Shown here: one piece after another, positions 33,150-44,685 of the stretch | Layout: every line of letters starts with the position of its first letter | Position numbering within the stretch: position 1 is the stretch's first letter | Assembly: GCF_036588685.1 (NCBI RefSeq) | Contig: NC_086384.1 | Location: 10,740,195-10,804,194 of the forward strand | Length of the DNA: 64,000 nucleotides | Source: Mytilus trossulus | Lineage: Eukaryota > Mollusca > Bivalvia > Mytilida > Mytilidae | Direction of reading: 5' to 3' | The notes under the pieces: model-generated | Seen by the model: only the letters and a program-made list of their open reading frames with translations | Database searches by the model: none | Told to the model about the DNA's origin: nothing | Program-made: the position numbers and the translations under genes

Positions 33150-35190
33150 TAACACCCTCGTATTAGCCAATCAAAATATGGCATTTTAACGTAAAGTATA
33201 ATAAATCATTTTAACAAATAATCACAGGTGTTCTGGTTATGAAGTGTAAGTATAAAAACACGGGGATAAGGACATTCGAATGTTCATGCATTCAAATATC
33301 TAAAGCAGGTCAAAGAAAGAACAAGTTTTTGAATTACTCAAATATTCTCATATATCTTTGTTATTGTTTTATACCGATTGTCAAGGAATCAATTTTGTTA
33401 ATCGTTAAACTAAAAATGCAGTGGTGGGTTCTTTGAAATGTGTGATTAGATTTTGGTTCAATGTCGTTTTTTATACGTTTTGATTTGTTGTTCTTTGGGT
33501 GTTGGGTTTTTAAAAATCATATATACATATGTATCTAATTGTTTGAAGTTAATGCATTTACATATATATTATTTCTTGACCTAATATGCTTATAAAAATA
33601 ATTTACAAAAAAAAACAGCACCAATATTGACAATAATGTTATTTTTAAATATACAGGTACCATATATTCGTAAATTGGAATATTTGTTAAAATAACATTT
33701 TATGTGAAATAGTGTACAGAAAGGCATTACAAATGGTTCATGTAAAAAAAATCGTAATAAGAAGTGACGATAAATGTCCAACAAAAAATCGTCTGTTTTA
33801 TATCGATTTCGATCCGACAAGATAATCTGAAGTCCAGTCCCCTCATAAAAAAGGAAAGTCAAAAAAGAGAAAGTCAAACAAAAAACAGATTTGAAAGGCA
33901 ATTAATATTATAATGATTACATGTATACTCCAGTCACACCATGGCAAAATATCACCTCTTGAAAAAAGCCATATTTTCATCAATTGAAAATTATCGAAGG
34001 AGATATTTAGGATACACATACAGTCAATTCTTGAATGTTATGAGCGTTTAAATGGTTCCATGTTGAAGGGCTCATCGTAACTTTGAGGTGAAACAAAGAT
34101 AATTACGACTAGAGATGAAGGACAACATAACTGTGACATTGAGATGAAGGGCAGCGATAAAAGATCTGGTATACTTTGCATTTAGTTTGGTAACGTGCGC
34201 TCATGTATACGTAGAAACCAGTTATTTAATTTAAAGAAGACTTAGAAATTTTACTTATATTGTAAATATTTTTGGTTTATCATATAAATTAATAGTCTCA
34301 TAAATTCTAGCTCTGTATAGAATGGCTATTGCTTTTTTGTAGTATTGTTTTACAATTTATAAAATATCAATTATTGTGCTTGTTGAGAGGTGTGACTTTA
34401 TAAAACTGTTAAATTATGACTATTTATGTTATGATTTTCTGTTTGGAATCTATACACCATACATTTTCTTCATAAACATGATGAACACAAAATGAAAAAA
34501 TAAATAAATATATCTGGTCAAGGATTTGTATAGTCTCACTATACAAATCCTTGATCTGGTCATATAATAGATCAATAAGATAATCATAAAACTATTGAAA
34601 CACAAATAAACATTTAACAAAATGAACGAATTCGGTCATATCCATTTACGTCAGCTGACGATTTGATTGGGTATGATAGTTTGCTGTACAATGAAATTAA
34701 CAGTATATAATAATGATCATAGTAATGTTTGTACATGTACATTGATTAAACTAAAAACCCTTACAAGAAGCTGACTCAGTATGTTACATGTTTTACTGCA
34801 GTTACAAGCTCTAACGCCCTGAAGGCCCAGTGAAAACATATTATTTTGAGTATATGACATATTTGTAAATATTTGTAATTATTACTGTACCTGTTAAATA
34901 TTAATTAGAAGTATCATATACCCCGAGGTTTGAAATACATCATTGAACACAGTCAAGTTTAGATTGATGCATTGAAAACTTATTAATTAATCATCTTAAA
35001 GAAGCATTTTTTAAATCACCCGATATTTAATCATTAAACTTGATCATTTGACGTCAATCTATACTATCATTTCGGACTTACTAGTATTTATATTTCGAGT
35101 TAGATTCAGTGGGCTTGATTTGCGTATGGTTGTGAAGAAACTTTTAAAGAAACTAAGCTCATTTTAAAAAGCAATAACTTTACAGGATGT
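33150..35190. other. Intergenic stretch, 5' flank of the Cys-rich gene
   Basis: No recognisable gene. It contains a 35-bp palindrome at 34518-34552 and otherwise unique-looking AT-rich sequence. The end of this region (about 35000-35195) should hold the promoter and 5' UTR of the next gene, but I cannot place a TATA box with confidence. Confidence 0.35.
34518..34552. repeat. 35-bp perfect palindrome
   Basis: CAAGGATTTGTATAGT CTC ACTATACAAATCCTTG: 16-bp arms around a 3-bp loop. Isolated, with no ORF or T-run to make it a terminator. Confidence 0.75.
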
Positions 35191-35195
35191 CTACC

Positions 35196-38100
35196 ATGGA
35201 ATCGTTTCTTATTACATTTACATGTAAGTATTTTTGATTATTCAATATACATGTATTTAAGAATTGAATGCTTCTTTTTGTAAATTTATTGGGGTGTAAA
35301 AGCGTTGACCGAAGTACATTTTGTATGAAGCGCGGAAGCGTTTCATTTTAAAAATGTACGCACGGTCAACGATTTTACAACCCTATAAAGTTACAAAGAG
35401 AAGCATTCAATACTTATAATCACATTTATTAGCTAGGATCATGAAAACACGATTTTTATCCAGTTTTATTTAATTCACCTGTGCACTTTATTGTGGGACA
35501 TCGTGTCATCATGCATAATACATTTTATTGTCTAATGCATTTTTTTACGGAATTACATGTGATGTGCAGTTAGCCAATCAGAATAACGTATTAGAATGAA
35601 ACTAACATCTAATGTAATTATTTCGAAATGCAAATGAATTTACCAGAATACGGCAAGTTTTTCGTATAAATACCCTTCTTTACACAATTTTAAAATAAAA
35701 CCTGTGTATAAATTACTTAAAATATAATAATTATATGCCAAAAAAAAGTGTTGTTTAAAATAGAGTAAGTTATAGAGCTCATTTATTTAAAATTCAATTA
35801 TCAAGCGAACTATTTAACACTACAATTAGTCTAAGCGCTCTACGTGCATGTTTAACTTGTACAAACACGAAACTAAAAATTAAAAAAATACGGTTAAAAG
35901 TATACAAAATTAAATCAAATATGAAAAATTAAGACTCAAAAAACTTCTTCTTATTGGTTTAAAAAAATGGATTCAGCAACAGATTCGATATTTTATTAAA
36001 GTCTCACTTCTTGCAATACATACATATACAGTACATACAGAGTATATACACAATATAAAACAGACAATACACACATAAAATACAAGTACCATTCTTTTAT
36101 TATGAGAGACTGTAAAACAATTTCTATATAAAACTAGTTAAAATACATACGATTTTTAAAATAATTTCACTTCAAGAATATAAAAAGGTATTTCTTCTAC
36201 TTAAAATATCAAAGCAGGTTTTGGCAACCGTATCATAACAATTAATGTTTTTAAATAAATAAACAAATTTATCATCATCAGACAAATCATTAAAATCGAC
36301 ATTATATTTCATAGCTTCGCTACATAGACAAAAGCGCAAATCTGCATATAAGGGACATGATAGTAATACATGTTTTTCGTCTTCTATGTTATCATTTCAC
36401 ATAAAACACACTCTTTCGTCTACATTTTTATTTTCATACCGCCCTGTTTCAATTCTCAACGGAGCTGCTATTATTAGTTATTAGTTTCTCTCATTTGGTA
36501 TCTTGTGAAGAGTTGTCTCATTGACAATAATACCACATCTTCTTTTTTTTATATAAATAATTAAATGGACTAAGAATTTGAATAGTCATACTCTTATCTT
36601 TTGGAATTGCTGAATACTATACTAAGAACTACTTTGTATTCAGAAAATTATGTCACCGAAATACATCGCCTCATAGTAAAAAAAAGCTATATAAAAATGT
36701 ACAGAAACACAACAAATTAAATCAAAATGTACAAAATATTATTACAGCAATCATAGATCAAGTCTCTATATTATAAGCGATCACCAATGCTTCTTTGATT
36801 ACATGTTTCTTTAGTCCCTTTTCAAATATTGTTATAATTGTAATGTGCAGGAGTTTTTATTTGCTAGATAGACTCACTGATGGTTTTATTTTTGCTTTTT
36901 TACATAACGTCCAGTGAAAAGTATTTCATACACATATCATTTTGGATAAACTTTAATTAAACTTGTCTCAAATAAATATATGTATGTCGACAAAAAAGAG
37001 GCTACATAGGCTTCAATTGTAAGTGTGCACAAACTGTATGGACTGGTAATGAGAGCGGGACTATGAGTTTTGATTAAATGTACTATCAGACCAAAACAAA
37101 ACAGTTTGTCGGTCTTCAAATCCATTCCCCGTAAGAAAGCAGCGAGCGACAAAACGAGCAATATTTTAATTTTAAATTTGATATGCACATCATAATATTC
37201 AAATCATTACTATTTATCCAGGCATTTTTGAAACGTTTGTTGTAAACGTTTCGTCAATTTATTGTAGGCTTAACAATGATTTTGCAATCGGTTGCCCAGT
37301 CAGTACAACCTAGACAGCCAGGACAGCCGGGACAGCCAGTACAACCAGGACCAAGACAAGCATTTCCTATGAACACCAGACAAAATCAAGGCAGAGTCCA
37401 AGCTCAGAACGTGCCTCAATCGACACTACCTGGTAACCCAGTCAACCAACAGGGAAACATTCTTCGTCAGGCTGACTCATGCGTGATGGAAGTTATTTCG
37501 ATTAGTTCAAATTGTTTCCAGAATGCTGGATACCAGTTACAACTTGTCGATGCTGTTATTTCTAACGGAACTATTACACCACTGCCACCAAACGCCAACC
37601 TACTAGATCTTAGACGCGCCCTCTGCAAGTAAGTTAATGCCTTTTAGCCAAAGTTTTTCAACTGGGTGAATTAATATAGATTAGATGTGTTCATGGGTAT
37701 ACCTGAAACTGTCAACTTGAAAAGTTGACCCCTCACATTCTAAATAGAAGAACTCCGTAGTTGTTACGGAGACCTAAACTTTTGATTTTGGATAGAATGC
37801 TTTTTGTGTCAAAAAGCCAATGAAACATTTTTTTGATACAGTATGTAAAAATATATCTGTATCAAATGGTTGATTGTTGTCTTCTTAACGCCAAGTAGAA
37901 AAAAACGTGTTTAGTTTAATTAAAAAAGACTGTTTCTATTCACGCCGAAATAAAGAAATATCAATATAATTTTATACTTGTAATAAAAATTAAATGCAAA
38001 CATATTGGCATATTCTATGTTTTGGAATCTATCGGTGTATTTATCCGAAAGGTGTCAGTTATGTTGTCGTTTCTGTTGTCGAGTACATCTGAGAACAATA

Positions 38101-41100
38101 TGTTCATGAGTACATTCACTGAGAACTTCTTATTATCCATGGGACAATTAAGAGCTTATCCCTCTATAAGGTATGCATAATTATACCAATATTTATACAA
38201 TTATTTCAAATTATAATATCGTGAACAATATTGCATATCTAAAATACAAATTTGTAAATTTCAAATGATATTTCTAACAGCATCCGACCTCAAGTGATAC
38301 AGTGCATTATTCCCGCCACATTAAACAAGAGAGGAGCTGGATCTTGTACAGATCCTCTGGAATTTAACTTTGCAGAAAACCAGGTTGTACGAAGATTGTC
38401 CTCCCTTCAGGATATGTGTGGAGCAGGTACATCTAATACTAACTCAGGTATAACTGGTTCTTTTAATATCTATCTATATCTTTCGTATATCTGGTCCTCT
38501 CTATACTTTCTTTCTATGCCATACACGCAATGATGATGGCTTTCTTTTAATTTTAGACATATACTCAATATATATGTAGGATTGTACTAAACTAACCCTA
38601 CTCATAACTAAATCCTTAGTTATCAATATATTTATATAGGTTACCCTAGTTAACACTAGTAATAGTCTCGAAACCTAACATAGACTTTATACAAACCATA
38701 TCATAACCCTAACCCAAACCTTAATTTAAGTACATGGACTGTTTTAGTAAACGTCGGAAGGCCAAGCTGGTTGTGTTTGAAAATATCATGTTACACCGTG
38801 TTTGAGAAAAACCCCAACAAATACCATTAAGGTTACACAAAATTATATCTCCAGGTCCTACTCCTAGGAAATCATTTCCAAATGTTTATTGAGTTTGTAG
38901 ATTTAAAGTATTCACTTATTTATACAACATCAAAAAGGACACACAGAGAACAGACAAATCCTCATATGGTCAACATTCAAAATTCTAGTTTTATCAATAG
39001 AAAAATTAAGACAAATTCAGTATTGTTCATAACAGGGTAGTAGTACCTATATAAGTCACAAGCTGTAGTACTGTGTAAGAAAATGACTATTTTATAATGC
39101 TTTTCGTTTTAGCTGTTACAACTGTCTAACACTGGTACCTATCTGTATTATAAGTACTGTTGTTTTCGCTTTGCAAGTAGGAATATAATATTCTTATTGA
39201 AGGCATTGACGATGTTATACCTCGATCGGTTATTGATTCTATCGAAAACCATAACGGAGATCTTTTTAGCGATTTTTTATCAGATGTCAATTTTGCTATG
39301 CTAAACGGTCGATTAGGCGTTAACTGTCTTCTGATTGGTTAAAATTATTAGTTTTATTTTCAATGTTGTCAATTTTGATGGCGACACGCCCACTCTGACG
39401 TTGTGTATTCATACGCCAACATGTGTGTACTTTGTTATTGTGAATATAAACAATATAAAAAGTTCTTTGAGCCTTTTTTTGAAAGAAATTTATTTAAAAT
39501 GAATGGCAATAATATATTTTGATTTTATTGAACCATAAAACTAATTTTTAACTCTTCACATTTTACATAATCCGCTTCGCGGATTATTCAATGTGAAGAG
39601 TCAAAAATTCGTTTCATGGTTCAATAAATTCAAAATAGATAATAGCCATTCATTAATTAAATTTACACATCTTGTATTATGTCGCAAGATGATTTATTCA
39701 CTACCGACTAAGCGATATCTTTACTATGTATTCTGAAATATTGAAATACATGTAAATGGAAATATTGAAAAAAGTACACATTAAAATCAAAAACAACCAA
39801 TGAAACAATTTGTTTTGGCTGGACAGTAAGTAACTGTATTTTTTAATCAGGCCATGTTTTACTAAAGGTAATTTACCAACATCAAGACCATGTATCCAAA
39901 CAGCCAATAGAGACTTACAAGGTTGCTATGGGAAAATTGGATTGACAGCAGATATGTTTATTTCTAATGAAACTGAAATTAAAGGTGCTATTATCGGAAA
40001 GGATAACCCAGCTGCATCGAAATTTTGCGGGTATGTACAGCAAATTGTTTTCAGTTGCGGGTATGTACAGCAAATAGTTTTCAGTTGCGGGTATGTACAA
40101 CAAATAGTTTTCAGTTGCGGGTATGTACAGCAAAAAGTTCAGTTGCGGGTATGTACAGCAAATAGTTTTCAGTTGCGAGTATGTACAGCAAATAGTTTTC
40201 AGTTGCGGGTATGTACAGCAAATAGTTTTCAGTTGCGGGTATGTACAGCAAATAGTTTTCAGTTGCGGGTATGTACAGCAAATAGTTTTCAGCTGCGGGT
40301 ATGTACAGCAAATAGTTTTCAGTTGCGGGTATGTACAACAAATAGTTTTCAGTTGCGGGTATGTACAGCAAATAGTTTTCAGTTGCGAGTATGTACAGCA
40401 AATAGATTTCAGTTGCGGGTATGTACAGCAAATAGTTTTCAGTTGCGGGTATGTACAGCAAATAGTTTTCAGTTGCGGGTATGTACAGCAAATAGTTTTC
40501 AGCTGCGGGTATGTACAGCAAATAGTTTTCAGTTGCGGGTATGTACAACAAATAGTTTTCAGTTGCGGGTATGTACAGCAAAAAGTTCAGTTGCGGGTAT
40601 GTACAGCAAATAGTTTTCAGTTGCGAGTATGTACAGCAAATAGTTTTCAGTTGCGGGTATGTACAGCAAATAGTTTTCAGTTGCGGGTATGTACAGCAAA
40701 TAGTTTTCAGTTGCGGGTATGTACAGCAAATAGTTTTCAGCTGCGGGTATGTACAGCAAAAAGTTTTCAGTTGCGGGTATGTACAACAAATAGTTTTCAG
40801 TTGCGGGTATGTACAGCAAATAGTTTTCAGCTGCGGGTATGTACAGCAAAAAGTTTTCAGTTGCGGGTATGTACAGCAAATAGTTTTCAGTTGCGGGTAT
40901 GTACAGCAAAAAGTTTTCAGTTGCGGGTATGTACAACAAATAGTTTTCAGTTGCGGGTATGTACAGCAAATAGTTTTCAGCTGCGGGTATGTACAGCAAA
41001 AAGTTTTCAGTTGCGGGTATGTACAGCAAATAGTTTTCAGTTGCGGGTATGTACAGCAAATAGTTTTCAGTTGCGGGTATGTACAGCAAAAAGTTTTCAG

Positions 41101-42843
41101 TTGCGGGTATGTACAGCAAATAGTTTTCAGTTGCGGGTATGTACAGCAAATAGTTTTCAGTTGCGGGTATGTACAGCAAAAAGTTTTCAGTTGCGGGTAT
41201 GTACAGCAAATAGTTTTCAGTTGCGGGTATGTACAGCAAATAATTGTCAGGTAGACGTAGAAAGCGACATGCCATCTTTGTGGTCGATTTGCATTGTTGT
41301 ATTCATATGTGATAGAATTATTACTATTTATTACTCTTTATGGGGTTGTTGTTGTTGTTGTTGTTTTGTTAACATGTTTACAATACAAGCAGGTTGTGAA
41401 GTTGTACTTGTTGCATCCCTTATTGGTTCGGTGGTCTTGTTGGTAATTATACCGTAAAATTTCTTATTCAATCAAATAATTTTATATTTGGGACAGACAT
41501 TATGAGTATTTTCAACATATCAGTTTCTGTAAGTTTTTCACTGTGAACATATAGGACATGTGTGTTCAAGTATGCGTCAAGTATTGCATTAACTTTGTCA
41601 AATATTTAACAGACTTCGTGGTAAACTGTTTGGATGTATGAGAGACGTTTTGGATAACTGCGCAGGCGCTGCCGAGTACCTGTTGTTGACCGGATACGAC
41701 CATTCTTCCATGGAAGCCAGCATTGAGGTTCTCTGTGATGATATAGAAGGTAACTTTGAATATGTCTAAATACCAGTGATACTCACACTTATACGGTTTT
41801 AATTTTTTTATGTCATTTTTGAAATTCACAATGTATTTTAAAATCATTTCACAATTTGTACTGTATACAGTAAGTACGACGTAAAGGTTCAGAAGACAAA
41901 CTACACTCGTATGAAGTAATGTTGTTATAAAGTTATGTTGTTATACTGTGCTTTTCTTTGCTCTTTCATCGACTTTAATTCCTCATTTTGATGCTTATGA
42001 ATTGTAAGAAATGTAATTGCGATGTTTTGAACAACAACAATATGGAGATCACCATTTGATAAAGTGTCTATATTTCATGGTAATCTATCTTATCCTAGAG
42101 TACAATTGCATATAGTTTTTGTTTCGTTACAGTATATATTGATGGTCTCCAATGTTTCCAAGAGGCAACCACGGATGTGAAAAATTGCATGGATAAAATG
42201 TCGTCTGGAATGATTGATTTGGCAGCAAGACAAATCGAGTTTGGAATGAACCAAACAGCATTTTTTAAAGAATATTGCACGTGAGTGAAGTTTTTCTGGG
42301 TATTGTTTTGTAATCTTTGATATATCTTTTTAGAGGCATTTTTTTTAATTGGTGAAATGTTATCTCAATCTGTTCTTCTTATTAGTATTACATGTAATAT
42401 AATTTGTAATGATTTTTTTGTAATTAATATCATCATTATCATTGTTATCATTCAGTTTCTTCCATTGAATTTAATTAATGAACATGTACAATACATGTAT
42501 AAAATTACACATAATTAGTGTATTATTATTGTTTATACATGTATTTCAAATTATACTTTCATGTTTCAGCATTCGGGTTAGCCATCTCCAGTGCGATATG
42601 GGTGCATGGACAAGAAAATGTTCTCCTGCCAGTGTCGGGCTCAAAAATGAGTACGAGTGTCGTCTACTTCCAAAAACTTGTCAGAATGACCAATCACTAC
42701 AGAAAACATTGGCAAATGAAGCCTGCAGCATTGACAATTTCGCGCGTAAACTCAGACAAGTATCAAGTGCACCATTCACAAGAGCAACAACATTTACTAT
42801 CAGTATAACCACGCTAATCCTGTCGGCCATTTTTATGTTGTAA
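35196..42843 (+). CDS. Secreted Cys-rich protein with three tandem modules and GPI-like tail (unrecognised family)
   Basis: Seven exons join in frame to 418 aa: 35196-35223, 37268-37628, 38281-38426, 39868-40030, 41613-41749, 42133-42280 and 42570-42843. The first join gives a signal peptide (MESFLITFTCLTMILQSVA), likely cut before QSVQ. A Pro/Gln-rich linker follows (QPGQPGQPVQPG). Then come three modules of about 95-105 aa, each coded by two exons: the first starts C-x8/9-C (CVMEVISISSNC, CIQTANRDLQGC, CFQEATTDVKNC), the second starts with xLxxxxC (IRPQVIQC, LRGKLFGC, IRVSHLQC). Introns inside modules are all phase 2 and those between modules phase 1, which points to module duplication. The C-terminus (TTFTISITTLILSAIFML) is hydrophobic and terminal, as in GPI-anchor signals. 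I do not recognise the family and infer only an extracellular, perhaps membrane-tethered role. Confidence 0.78.
35258..35418. repeat. 160-bp imperfect palindrome at the start of intron 1
   Basis: TAAGAATTGAATGCTTCT pairs with GAAGCATTCAATACTTATA, and further in GTAAAAGCGTTGACCG pairs with CGGTCAACGATTTTAC, around the centre GAAGCGCGGAAGC. It begins 35 bp after the first coding exon of the Cys-rich gene. Confidence 0.7.
35985..36475 (-). pseudogene. Decayed C-terminus of a non-LTR retrotransposon (antisense)
   Basis: On the minus strand the blocks ERVCFM, DNIEDEKHVLLSCPLYADLR and FNDLSDDDKFVYLFKNIN are readable. This is the same Cys-x-Cys..ExEH..L.C neighbourhood as the copy at 28370, but with an in-frame stop (after VCFM) and without the rest of ORF2. 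It lies in intron 1 of the Cys-rich gene, opposite to its transcription. Confidence 0.6.
36478..36552 (-). repeat. Family A head, inverted, with A/T tail
   Basis: CTCATTTGGTATCTTGTGAA, then GAGTTGTCTCATTGACAATA and ATACCACATCTTCTTTTTTT, inverse of the family A 5' end. It directly abuts the retrotransposon remnant. Confidence 0.6.
39488..39664. repeat. 177-bp palindrome in intron 3 of the Cys-rich gene
   Basis: Arms of about 85 bp: TTTTATTGAACCATAAAACT, TTTTTAACTCTTCACATT and AATCCGCTTCGCGGATT at the centre, mirrored to 39664. It ends about 200 bp before the exon that starts at 39868. Confidence 0.75.
40025..41250 (+). repeat. 41-copy minisatellite made of an exon-intron boundary
   Basis: The unit is 30 bp: TTGCGG, then GTATGTACAGCAAATAG, then TTTTCAG. 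There are 39 units of 30 bp and two of 28 bp (at 40115-40142 and 40563-40590, with AAAAAGTTCAG), 1226 bp in total. The first TTGCGG is the end of exon 4 of the Cys-rich gene (exon end 40030) and the first GTATGT is its natural donor. Every unit thus repeats the 5' splice site, and every unit ends with an acceptor-like TTTTCAG. Because 30 is a multiple of 3, long ORFs appear in several frames on both strands; they are not separate genes. A (GTT)n run follows at 41345-41366. Confidence 0.92.
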
Positions 42844-42951
42844 AATGTTATCACTAAAACTGTGTCTTTCATCGTTTGTTATGAAAAGTGCTTTTGTGCA
42901 TATAATGTATAATAGATATATTTTTTTTACCTTTTGTACAGCTGTAAACAA

Positions 42952-42957
42952 AATAAA
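42952..42957 (+). terminator. Candidate poly(A) signal of the Cys-rich gene
   Basis: AATAAA occurs 109 bp after the stop codon at 42841-42843, a normal spacing for a short 3' UTR. Confidence 0.45.
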
Positions 42958-42959
42958 TT

Positions 42960-43660
42960 GTAAAGATTATAGAAATCCTGTATATGTAAATTGTGTAGAA
43001 TTGTTTCTTAATGAGGTATATTCTGAACAATCTGACCTCCAATTTAGTTATAATAATGAAGCACATGAAATGTATATATTCTAAACAAAGCACAATTATC
43101 GCCAGTAAGTATGCAATACAAAGATAAGATCATGATTTTTTAAAAATTGTCTTTTTATCAAATAAAAAAAAAATGTTTATATTTTACGGTAAATGATGTG
43201 GCGGGATACTTTATTTTACAAACGAAATGTATGAAAGAAATGAATTTTAAACTAGATTAAATAAGAAGTTCTACAAAAAGAGTGTAAAAAAGTAAATTTG
43301 AAATGTATAATAGCATTAGTTTTGACAACAATAACATATAAAAACACAGTTTGCAGCATATTGCTTATGATAGAGCCAAGGATGTTGCAATTAATATCAA
43401 CATTGCAAATTTAGAGTTCAATATCTTTTTGTTGAAACCCTTTCTCTCAAGCATAATATTTTAATAAAATTCAATATGATGTCTTTTCTTGTTTTCTTGT
43501 GTTATATTTAATCGAGGAATACCCAACATATCCCAATTTTAAAACTAGAAACAACCATTTACTAGATTTAAATGGTTACTGAATCCGTTCTATTCAAAGA
43601 TATTCGTTTTTTTCAAATAAAATTGAGTACTAGTTCAGTTAAAATTGACGTCACACTAAA
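42960..43660. other. Intergenic stretch without recognisable gene
   Basis: AT-rich sequence after the Cys-rich gene, perhaps including more of its 3' UTR. I recognise no repeat or coding motif in it. Confidence 0.35.
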
Positions 43661-43664
43661 CTCC

Positions 43665-43830
43665 AAAACACATAAATGAACTAAAATTAAAAAAAAGCAT
43701 ACACAACTTTAGTACAAAAGGTTCCTGACCTGAGACAGGCGCCAAAATTCGGTGGGGTTAAACATGTTTTGTGAGATCTCAACCTTTCCCGTATACCTCT
43801 AGCACTTGTAGAATAACAAAAAAAAAAAAC
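43665..43830 (+). repeat. Family A-related repeat, 3' part
   Basis: GGTTCCTGACCTGAGACAGG, CGGTGGGGTTAAACATGTTT and GAGATCTCAACCTTTCCCGT match the copy at 46060-46215 and the family A 3' half. Confidence 0.55.
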
Positions 43831-43839
43831 CAACAATAC

Positions 43840-44685
43840 GCACCGTTAAAAATTTAAAAGAAGTACGAGTCCGAGGTCAGAATAAGTAACAAAAGAAACT
43901 AAGCCAAATGACAAGACTTCGTTTAAAAGTGACGCAAATGGTTATATTGCATGCAGTATTAGTTGGTATTGCTTTATTCATAATTTCTCGTATAATAAAC
44001 GTTTATCAAGCCAATTGCTTTTTCTGGATATGTTTTTATTGGGCTTCTCTGACCATTTTTGGAATTTCAAAGTAAAGATAGAGTATTTAAGATTGGTATG
44101 TACTAGCAAAGTTGGGGTTAGCGCCAGTGCTTGTCCCACTATTTTTGTTTAGATATTTGTGGTAATATCATCCAAAATAATCTGTAATTGTCTAGTACTC
44201 GGGGCAATTTGCACCTGGCACGCGACATGTACACCAATTCACCAGTAAAGAGAGAACTATTTTGTCTTGCAGGTGTATTTGTATGAGTAATTGCTGTCAA
44301 ATTACTGTCTTCCATTAAAAAAAAGGTTTAATATATAATCTGAATTTGATAGATTACAATTATACTAATAATTTACATACTTTGAAATGAACATATTTTG
44401 CCGGTAGTTATACCCATATTGTTTTTACCAACATAAGTTCACATTCTATGTAAAAATTCATTTCAGACATACCCGCTATAAAAGGGGGGAGATTACATAA
44501 ACGTATGTATCACTAAATTGCAGTTGATTTGACGAAATTTGTATCGTTAAATCTTTTGGTGTGGGAAGCTCGGTACGAATTTGTCCAATTATGCGTACAC
44601 CTGGCTTGATAATTTTTACTTGTATTGTTTGTCAATAGTCATCTGGATGTATTTCTCCTTTATCAATATAAAATTAAGGTAGTGG
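43840..44685. other. Intergenic stretch without recognisable gene
   Basis: No coding or repeat feature that I can support. Confidence 0.35.

Noticed and set aside
38700..38725. Telomere-like CCCTAACCC sequence
   Set aside because: Only about two imperfect units; too short for an interstitial telomere tract.
40025..41250. CRISPR-like regular array
   Set aside because: Units are contiguous and nearly identical with no unique spacers, and the genome is eukaryotic; it is a minisatellite. The same holds for 49404-49815.
39942..41457. Long ORFs of 156-444 codons on both strands with decapeptide repeats
   Set aside because: All arise because the minisatellite unit is 30 bp, so several frames stay open. 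They are not independent genes, though read-through of exon 4 into the array is considered in the findings.
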